From positions 496,001 through 560,000 of the forward strand of contig CBDBIU010000005.1 in NCBI GenBank assembly GCA_965206025.1: a stretch of DNA of 64,000 nucleotides. The letters are read 5' to 3'. The position numbers were made by a program, and so were the translations under genes. The notes beneath the pieces were generated by a model. It was not told the DNA's origin, did no database searches, and saw only the letters and a program-made list of their open reading frames with translations. This DNA is from G963668345 sp965206025. GTDB lineage: Bacteria; Acidobacteriota; Terriglobia; Bryobacterales; UBA6623. This document shows, one piece after another, positions 57,967 to 64,000 of the stretch. The stretch's first letter is position 1; each line of letters starts with the position of its first letter.

Positions 57967-58095
57967 CTAATAATAGCTGTAGCGCCAAAATTCCATCGCC
58001 AGGATCCAGAGAACAAACCCGAGGGCGGTGACGCCTACAACGATCCAGAAAAGCCGGCTGATGAATTGGGCTGCCTCGCGCCTCGGCGGTGTCGA
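57967..58095 (-). other. Small membrane-protein fragment without start codon
   Basis: A 42-codon open stretch (RREAAQFISRLFWIVVGVTA, LGFVLWILAMEFWRYSYY) is a convincing single membrane helix ending at TAG 57967-57969, but a TAA precedes it and no usual start codon fits. Either a relic or a start codon was lost. It lies upstream of the receiver-PP2C gene. Confidence 0.4.
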
Positions 58096-58659
58096 TTATA
58101 GTAGAACGTTCTCGACGTTCGCGGCCCTTGCTTCTCGCCCGTCGCCATTATAAGGGAACCGGCTCGGCCGGATGGCGGGCAAGACCCCATCGGTCGTACA
58201 TCCTACGGCCGCGCGGCGCCTTGGGCGCTAATGCGGCGAGCGGCTAATAGAATAGTATAGGTGCCAAAAGGTGGGCTATCGCCAGCCGGCGCGGGCGGTG
58301 CCTTTTGATGCTCCTTTTGATGCTAATGAAGCGGGGCAGTTATGACGGGACGCGACAAGAGCTTGGCCCGCTGCCAAGAGGTAGAAGCCGCCCGAGGTGA
58401 ATCTTGCTTCGGTGAAAAAGCGGGATCCGGCCCCGGAGGCATCGCGAAAGAAAAGCTTGGTGCATCTTTCGCAAATACGGTTACGAAAGGTGGCCAACTG
58501 CGGACGCGATGAATCGCGCCCCTACTGATGGGCTTGACCATCTTGCGTTCAGCCGTAGGGGCGCAAATTCATTGCGCCCGAGCTGAGGAGCCGCGATACC
58601 TTGACACGCTGAACGATAGGTAAATGTATTTGCGTAGTGCTGTACTAAGATCGCTTGCA
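58096..58659. other. Gap before IS copy C
   Basis: About 560 bp with no supported gene. It has a 10-bp palindrome AGAACGTTCT near 58104 and an inverted repeat (next entry). The last bases (TTGCA then TGAAG) are the original 5' flank of the amidohydrolase gene, now separated from it by the IS. Confidence 0.5.
58508..58573. repeat. Inverted repeat with 29-nt loop
   Basis: GATGAATCGCGCCCCTAC at 58508-58525 pairs with GTAGGGGCGCAAATTCATT at 58555-58573, with one mismatch and one extra base. It looks like another interspersed palindromic element, or a terminator relic. Confidence 0.6.
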
Positions 58660-58664
58660 TGAAG

Positions 58665-60328
58665 CCCCGATTTTCGATTTGAGTTTGACATTCCGACTTT
58701 GCGGTGGCGTTCAGCGTCTTTATTCATAGGGGCTAGAGCCCGATGAGGACGCCAGGGAGGCCAACACCCAATGGGTGAAAAAGAAACAAAGCCGTTCCAG
58801 CTAACTTTCAATGGACTTCTCAAAGTCGATTTCCAAGGATCGCACGTCACTTCCGACGGTGGCTTGATTTTGGTTCGCGAACTGGACGAACGGCTCGGGT
58901 TCGGAGAACTGATTGACGAGCATGTCAGCGACTCCCGGCAAGGCACAAACAAGCAGTTCACGCTCGCTGATCTGTTGCGGCAGTCGGTCTACAGCCGCTT
59001 GGCGGGCTACGAGGACCTCAACGACGCCGCGCGGGTTTCGATCGATCCGACGTTTCGGCTGATCGGTTCGCAGAAAATCTGGGATCGCGGTGCGGCCTTG
59101 ACCTCGACGCTCCACAGCTTCGAGACGGAGATGCTGGCGAGCGAAGAGAACCTGCTGGGGTTGATGGCGTTGAACCGGGAGCTGCTCGCCCAAGCCGAGA
59201 CCCAAGACAACTCCGAGCGGGTTGTTCTGGACATGGACTCGACGGAAAGCCCCGTCCACGGCCAACAGGAAGGCAGCGCCTACAACGGCCATTTCGAGTC
59301 CGTCTGCTACCACCCGCTGTTGCTGTTCAACAGTCACGGCGACTGTCTGGCGGCCAAGCTCCGTCCGGGCAATGTGCACAGCGCTGAGGACTGGGATGAA
59401 CTGCTCCTGCCCGAGATCGAACGTCAGCAGAACCATGGCAAAGAGGTTGCCTTCCGGGGGGATGCAGCCTTTGCCAAGCCAGAGATTTACGAGGCTTCGG
59501 AGGAGCGTGGCGTGAAGTATGCCATCCGCCTTCCGGCGAACGAGAACCTGCGGCGTGAAGTTGCCGAGCTGTTGGTGCGGCCGGTGGGAAGACCCACTCG
59601 GAAGCCTTTGGTGCGCTACAGGAGCTTTCTCTACCGGGCAGCGAGCTGGAGCAAGGCCCGAAGGGTCGTGGCCAAGGTGGAGCATCACGCTGGGGAGCTG
59701 TTTCCACGGGACAACTTCATCGTCACCAACCTGACTCTGCCGAGCCGCTCCGTGGTGCGCTTCTACAACAAGCGCGGGACGGCCGAGCAGTGGATTAAAG
59801 AAGGCAAGCAGGCGACGCATTGGACCAGGCTGTCGTGCCATCGCTTCCGGGCGAACGAAGTGCGCTTGCAGTTGAGTGTGCTGGCCTACAACCTGGGCAA
59901 CCTGTGGCGGCGGCTGGGACTGCCACCAAGGATCAAGAGCTGGTCGCTGACGAGCTTGCAACACAGGTTGATGAAGACCGGCGGTCGGCTGGTCAAGCAC
60001 GCGCGGTATTACTGGCTGCTGCTGGCCGAAGGACATTTGAACCGCAGGCTGTTCGGCGACATGCTGCACAGGATCTGGGCGCTGCCGCTGCCAAGCGGGT
60101 AGCGTTGACCGGGCGAGGATCAACAGTTTTCGGCTCCAAAAGGTTTCGCAAGGAGCAGTGTCGGCCGGAGCGCCGTTCAGTCCGCTCAATCAACGTCTGT
60201 GAGCGGATGGACGAGCCCTGGCGCCTACCGGTGGAGGTCATGTGCAGGGTTCAGCGCGAAAAGACGTGGTATGCGGGGCAGCGCGGGTGTATACTTTCAC
60301 CGTGCCAGGGCCAAAATGGAAATCCTGG
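58665..60328 (+). mobile_element. IS1380-family insertion sequence, copy C (1664 bp)
   Basis: Perfect 5-bp duplication TGAAG (58660-58664 and 60329-60333). Sequence as in copy A. It landed inside the start codon of the amidohydrolase gene: before insertion the site read GC-ATG-AAG-ATC. Confidence 0.96.
58771..60102 (+). CDS. IS1380-family transposase (copy C)
   Basis: 443 residues, identical as read to the copy at 21360, with all catalytic residues. Identity of two copies 37 kb apart indicates recent movement. Confidence 0.95.
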   Translation: MGEKETKPFQLTFNGLLKVDFQGSHVTSDGGLILVRELDERLGFGELIDEHVSDSRQGTNKQFTLADLLRQSVYSRLAGYEDLNDAARVSIDPTFRLIGSQKIWDRGAALTSTLHSFETEMLASEENLLGLMALNRELLAQAETQDNSERVVLDMDSTESPVHGQQEGSAYNGHFESVCYHPLLLFNSHGDCLAAKLRPGNVHSAEDWDELLLPEIERQQNHGKEVAFRGDAAFAKPEIYEASEERGVKYAIRLPANENLRREVAELLVRPVGRPTRKPLVRYRSFLYRAASWSKARRVVAKVEHHAGELFPRDNFIVTNLTLPSRSVVRFYNKRGTAEQWIKEGKQATHWTRLSCHRFRANEVRLQLSVLAYNLGNLWRRLGLPPRIKSWSLTSLQHRLMKTGGRLVKHARYYWLLLAEGHLNRRLFGDMLHRIWALPLPSG

Positions 60329-61155
60329 TGAAGATCGATTCCCATAACCATTTCTGGAAGTACACGCCCGAAGACTACCCTTGGATGACCGGCGAGCTGG
60401 CGGCTCTGAGAAGCGACTTCCTGCCCGAGCACCTGAAACCGGAAATATCGGCCGTCGGCATCGATGGCGCGGTGGCGGTTCAAGGGCGTTCGAGCCTGCT
60501 GGAAACCGCGTGGCTGCTCGACTTGGCGGACGCGCATGATTTCATCCCCGGCGTCGTTGGCTGGGCACCGCTCGTCAGCCCGACGATTCGGGAAGAACTC
60601 GGCAAGTTTGCCTCTCGGCCGAAGCTCAAGGGCCTGCGCCACATCATTCAAGAGGAGCCCGACGACGACTACATCCTCCGTGAGGACTTCAACGCCGGCG
60701 TCAGCCTGCTTCGTGAATTCGATTTGGTCTACGACATTCTGATCGCCGAACGCCACCTGCCGCAAACACTTGCGTTCGTCGATCGCCACCCGCATCAGGT
60801 GTTTGTCGTGGATCACATCGCCAAACCGCGGATCAGGGAGGCGATGATTTCTCCGTGGAAGGAAAATATGGCCGAGTTGGCCCGCCGTCCGAACGTCTTT
60901 TGCAAGCTCTCGGGCGTGACTCACGAAGCTGACCACAAGAGCTGGAACGAAGACGAGATCCGCCCCTACATGGATGTCGCCTTGGAGGCCTTCGGTCCCC
61001 GGCGACTGATGTTCGCCTCCGACTGGCCAATCTGCCTGTTGTCCTGCGGTTACGAACGTTGGTATGCGGTCGTCGCAAACTTCATCTCGCGACTGTCCGG
61101 GTCAGAGCAAGAGCGGATTTGGGGCGGCACAGCTTCTGAAGCTTACAAGCTGTAG
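60328..61155 (+). CDS. Amidohydrolase-2 family (lactonase-like) metal hydrolase
   Basis: 275 residues. TIM-barrel hydrolase related to fuconolactonase/rhamnonolactonase. KIDSHNHFWKYTP carries the HxHxW-like metal site, VVDHIAKP and CKLSGVTHEAD are central, and MFASDWPICLL holds the catalytic Asp. The original start ATG was split by IS copy C; now the last G of the IS plus TG of the duplication form GTG at 60328. An ATG inside the IS at 60316 gives four extra residues in frame. The promoter is now whatever the IS right end provides. It probably hydrolyses a sugar lactone; substrate unknown. Confidence 0.85.
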   Translation: MKIDSHNHFWKYTPEDYPWMTGELAALRSDFLPEHLKPEISAVGIDGAVAVQGRSSLLETAWLLDLADAHDFIPGVVGWAPLVSPTIREELGKFASRPKLKGLRHIIQEEPDDDYILREDFNAGVSLLREFDLVYDILIAERHLPQTLAFVDRHPHQVFVVDHIAKPRIREAMISPWKENMAELARRPNVFCKLSGVTHEADHKSWNEDEIRPYMDVALEAFGPRRLMFASDWPICLLSCGYERWYAVVANFISRLSGSEQERIWGGTASEAYKL

Positions 61156-61271
61156 CAGCCTGGTGACCCGGCCCGACCGTGGCGCGTCGGCTGCTCCGTC
61201 GAAAACCCGCCGGTGTTCATCCCTTTGGGTTGGCGAACTTTTGAACCAAGCACTCGCTGTGGGCCGCGACT

Positions 61272-62882
61272 TCAACCGTGAATCTTCTTTTCACGGCCCT
61301 CCCATTCTTTCTCGCGCAGCTTGAATTTCTGAATTTTCCCAGTCGCCGTCTTGGGCAGCTGTCCAAACTCTACGTGCTTGGGACATTTGAAGTGAGACAA
61401 GCGGTCTCGAGTGAAGCGGATGATCTCCTCGGCGCTGACCTGCCCGCCTGGGAGCACCGCTACAAAGGCCTTGGGGACTTCTCCCCACTTTTCGTCCGGC
61501 ACGGCCACCACGGACACCTCGAATACAGCGGGATGCTCCATGATGACCTTCTCAACTTCCTGGCTGGATATGTTTTCGCCGCCCGAGATGATGATATCCT
61601 TGGCCCGGTCCTGTAATTCGATATAGCCGTCGGGATGCCATACCGCAAGGTCGCCGGAGTGGAACCATCCCCCTCGAAAGGCCTTCTTCGTGGCCTGGGG
61701 ATCGTTGTAATAGCCCGTCATGACGTAGTTCCCACGCATGACGACTTCGCCCATTGTCTTGCCGTCCCGCGGAACATCCCTCATCCGTCTGTCGACGACC
61801 CGCAGCCCGGCCCCGGCGTTGATGTAGGGCACCCCCTGACGCGCCTTCAAACGAGCACGATCCTCGGCGGCGAGGTTCTCCCACTGGGGCTGGTCAGCGC
61901 AGATAGTGTGCGGTCCGTGGGTCTCGGTCAGCCCGTATGCGTGGTGGAGACGCGCGCCCATCCGCTCGATCTTGCGGATCACCTGAGGCGCCGGCGGGGC
62001 CCCGGCCGTGGTGATGGTGACGCCGGAAAGATCCTGCCCCTCGGCCGCGGGCGACGTGTAGAGCGACGTGAGAACGGTGGGAGCGCAGCAGAGATGAGTC
62101 ACGCCCTTTCCCCGGATCAGCCGGTACACCTGAGGCGGGTCGACCCTTCGCAGGCAGACGTGTGTCCCACCGACGGCCGTCACCGCCCAGGTAAAACACC
62201 AGCCGTTGGTGTGGAACATGGGCACCGTCCACAGGTAGACGCTGCTCGCGTTCAACCCGGCCTCCATGGCCTCGCCCAGCGCGTTCAGATACGCTCCCCG
62301 AGCGTGATATTCGACGCCTTTGGGGAATCCCGTGGTGCCGGACGTGTAGTTGATCGCAATCGTGTCACGCTCCGAGATGGCTTCGGGCGGTGAGTGGTCG
62401 CCGGGCGCTGACGCGAGAAACGATTCGTAGTCGGGACCAGGGATATCCTCGGCCCTCGGGGCCGTGTCCACGATTTGTACGTAATCGGCGACGCCGGGAG
62501 CCTGGCCTTCAAGGGCCCGGACCGCCGGAGCCAGCTCGGAATCAAAAACCAAGACCTTCGCTCCCGAGTGTTTGAGAATGTAGGCAATCTCGCCCGCGGC
62601 AAGCCTGGTGTTAAGCGCCACGAGGATGGCTCCCAGTCGCAGGGGGCCAAAGTGGGCCTCCAACATCTGCGGGATGTTGGGAGCCAGGAAAGCGACGCGG
62701 TCCCCCTTCTTGACACCGGCTTGGCGCAGAGCCCCCGCTAGCCGCTTCACCCGTTGATCGAAATGCTCGTAGGTATAAACCCGATCGTTATGGATCAGCG
62801 CGGGCTTATGCGGATAAACGAACGCACTGCGTTCGAGAAACGACAGGGGTGTGAGATTCTCGTAGGAAACGCGGTCTCTCAT
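61272..62882 (-). CDS. AMP-forming acyl-CoA synthetase / long-chain fatty acid-CoA ligase
   Basis: 536 residues from ATG at 62882 (frame open to 62921), starting MRDRVSYENLTPLSFLERSA. Adenylate-forming enzyme: P-loop YTSGTTGFPKGV, A5 AYGLTETHGPHT, A7/A8 GDLAVWHPDGYIELQDRAKD, and A10 PKTATGKIQKFKLRE with the catalytic Lys. LYTSPAAEGQDLSGVTITTA is typical of medium/long-chain ligases. It stands alone between the amidohydrolase (opposite strand) and repeat family B. Confidence 0.92.
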   Translation of the reverse strand: MRDRVSYENLTPLSFLERSAFVYPHKPALIHNDRVYTYEHFDQRVKRLAGALRQAGVKKGDRVAFLAPNIPQMLEAHFGPLRLGAILVALNTRLAAGEIAYILKHSGAKVLVFDSELAPAVRALEGQAPGVADYVQIVDTAPRAEDIPGPDYESFLASAPGDHSPPEAISERDTIAINYTSGTTGFPKGVEYHARGAYLNALGEAMEAGLNASSVYLWTVPMFHTNGWCFTWAVTAVGGTHVCLRRVDPPQVYRLIRGKGVTHLCCAPTVLTSLYTSPAAEGQDLSGVTITTAGAPPAPQVIRKIERMGARLHHAYGLTETHGPHTICADQPQWENLAAEDRARLKARQGVPYINAGAGLRVVDRRMRDVPRDGKTMGEVVMRGNYVMTGYYNDPQATKKAFRGGWFHSGDLAVWHPDGYIELQDRAKDIIISGGENISSQEVEKVIMEHPAVFEVSVVAVPDEKWGEVPKAFVAVLPGGQVSAEEIIRFTRDRLSHFKCPKHVEFGQLPKTATGKIQKFKLREKEWEGREKKIHG

Positions 62883-62961
62883 GTCGATGATTTGTTCGGG
62901 CCCGAAAAGTATACACGACACCCAGCACGCGGGCCCGGTACGACGTCCGGCAAGAGCCGCC

Positions 62962-63048
62962 TAGCAGCCCATGGCGAAAGTCGCGGGGAAGCGAATTGGC
63001 CGGCTGTACCCGATTTTTCGAGACGTTTACTTTCGCCACGGGCTGCTA
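62962..63048. repeat. Palindromic repeat family B, long copy (87 bp)
   Basis: TAGCAGCCCATGGCGAAAGT at the left pairs with ACTTTCGCCACGGGCTGCTA at the right, with one mismatch; about 47 bp of other sequence in the loop. The CTA at 63046-63048 is the TAG stop of the following leftward gene. Confidence 0.85.
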
Positions 63049-63576
63049 GAGACCGGGAGTAAGCTGCTTCTTCAGCCTCACGACGACGTCGCGCGCCTGG
63101 CCGTGGAGTTTGTTGGGGCTGGGCTGAAACTCCTTGAGGAAGGTGGACCACAGCACGCGCCGCGAACTGACATCGACGAGAAAGAGCGTCCCCTTGGGAC
63201 GGCTCAGCGCGCGATTGGTGGGCCTTTGCAGTCGGACACCGGCTTCGATGCTGTCTCCCGATTCGTCTTCCTCTTTCTTCGCCTCACCCTTCTCGGCTTC
63301 GTCGGGTTGGGGTAGCGGGAAAAACTCTTCCATCGCCGCCAGGAAGGGAGCGTCAATGCGGTCGGTAAGAACCGCGCCGGCCAACTTCGGATCGACGACG
63401 ACCTCGAAGACATCTTCCTCGCTGATTTGCTCAGCCAGATACTGGTCGAACGAGTTGAGCATGGGCCAAATATAGACCGAGCGAACGCGAGACAACTGGG
63501 AGAGATCGGAGGCGGCCAGCAACAAAGACGAGAACGTCGCCATCGCCGCCAGCCGGCACAAAGAAGCCTTCCGCAT
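63046..63576 (-). CDS. Exported protein of unknown function
   Basis: 176 residues from ATG at 63576 (MRKASLCRLAAMATFSSLLL, a signal peptide). The mature part begins SVYIWPMLNSFDQYLAE and has a charged segment (about 95-110) then LFLVDVSSRRVLWSTFLK. It resembles small periplasmic proteins with a strand-helix fold, but no family is recognised. Its TAG stop is the edge of a palindromic repeat. Confidence 0.6.
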   Translation of the reverse strand: MRKASLCRLAAMATFSSLLLAASDLSQLSRVRSVYIWPMLNSFDQYLAEQISEEDVFEVVVDPKLAGAVLTDRIDAPFLAAMEEFFPLPQPDEAEKGEAKKEEDESGDSIEAGVRLQRPTNRALSRPKGTLFLVDVSSRRVLWSTFLKEFQPSPNKLHGQARDVVVRLKKQLTPGL

Positions 63577-63700
63577 GCCGCGATTATAGCACCGGGCCGA
63601 CATGACAGAAGCGCGGCCGGCCAGCTACGATCAGTAGGCATGGAAGGATCTCCCTGCCCGATCGGTTTCCGTCGATGGCGAGTCCGGCCCCTCTGAAACG

Positions 63701-64000
63701 ATGTACAGAGACCTGACCATCACGGTGATCATTCCCTGCCTCAACGAAGAGCAGGGCATCGACGAAGTCCTCGGACGCATGCCTGACTATGTCGACGAGG
63801 TCATCGTGGTGGATAACGGTTCGACCGACCGATCGGCCGCCGTGGCGCGTTCCCGCGGCGCCAAAGTCATCCGGGAGGATGTACGCGGCTACGGCCGGGC
63901 TTACAAGAAGGGATTCGCCAACTCCACCGGCGATGTGATTGTTACCCTTGACGGCGACCACTCCTACCCGGTCGACGCGATTTCCTATTTGCTCGAAGCA
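63701..64000 (+). CDS. GT2 glycosyltransferase (polyprenyl-phosphate sugar transferase type), partial
   Basis: First 100 residues only, as the window ends. MYRDLTITVIIPCLNEEQGI is the standard GT2 opening; VIVVDNGSTDRSAAVARSRG, GYGRAYKKGFANSTGDVIV and LDGDHSYPVDAI (the metal DxD) follow the pattern of dolichyl/undecaprenyl-phosphate mannose synthases. The gene continues beyond the right edge. Confidence 0.9.
   Translation, partial: MYRDLTITVIIPCLNEEQGIDEVLGRMPDYVDEVIVVDNGSTDRSAAVARSRGAKVIREDVRGYGRAYKKGFANSTGDVIVTLDGDHSYPVDAISYLLEA

Noticed and set aside
58276..58541. Two overlapping minus-strand frames before IS copy C
   Set aside because: They run through an interspersed inverted repeat and have no protein likeness.
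54634..60328. Possible composite transposon formed by IS1380 copies B and C in inverted orientation around the receiver-PP2C gene
   Set aside because: Each copy has its own different 5-bp duplication on both sides (TGAGA and TGAAG), which shows two independent insertions.

Overview
The window is about 60% GC and looks like a chromosomal segment of a Gram-negative-type bacterium, most probably an Acidobacteriota member. The main clue is the C-terminal domain of the very large protein at 48.8-52.6 kb, which resembles the Solibacter-type domain TIGR03437. Divergent bshA and ypdA genes, many Tat/Sec-exported proteins, lipoproteins and a predicted outer-membrane barrel fit that reading. This placement is an inference from gene content; no rRNA is present to test it.

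Layout. 0-11.5 kb: housekeeping genes (a bifunctional inositol-phosphate cytidylyltransferase/DIPP synthase cut by the window edge, PcrA-type helicase, an FG-GAP exported protein with a poly-Asp tail, UbiD decarboxylase, a PQQ-like propeller, alanine racemase). 11.6-23 kb: a gene graveyard around tRNA-Leu(GAG), with remnants of a transporter, integrase, serine recombinase, type I restriction subunit, cupin, cytochrome c, kinase and NmrA proteins, a dead IS91-like element, and an intact IS1380-family insertion sequence. 23.6-29.1 kb: an Frc/Rbs-type sugar uptake operon (binding lipoprotein, ATPase, permease, HDAC-like deacetylase, ribokinase). 29.3-38 kb: a surface-glycan modification locus (SGNH hydrolase, DUF5989, SxtJ, a carbamoyltransferase fused to a methyltransferase, then divergently a glycosyltransferase-methyltransferase-coiled-coil protein coupled to an exported barrel-like protein). 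38-48.8 kb: SLC13 transporter, the bacillithiol pair bshA/ypdA, a LysR regulator, a broken antitoxin-like gene, mobA, a pseudo-protease of family S41, and a DUF5715 M15-like protein. 48.8-58 kb: a giant exported adhesin-like protein and a receiver-PP2C/histidine-kinase pair, both damaged by insertions. 58-64 kb: a third IS1380 copy that rewrote the start codon of an amidohydrolase, an acyl-CoA ligase, an exported protein and the start of a GT2 glycosyltransferase.

The dominant theme is recent transposition. Seven near-identical 456-457 bp non-autonomous elements (called here MITE-1) lie in the window. Each has ISL3-like terminal inverted repeats and a perfect 8-bp target duplication. Three 1664-1666 bp IS1380-family elements each have a perfect 5-bp duplication. 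Removing the insertions on paper, together with one duplication each, restores exact open frames for a 475-residue histidine kinase (two insertions in one gene), a 1122-residue exported protein and a 66-residue antitoxin-like protein. Two further families of short palindromic repeats, with TAG at their ends, sit between genes and in three cases supply the stop codon of the neighbouring gene.
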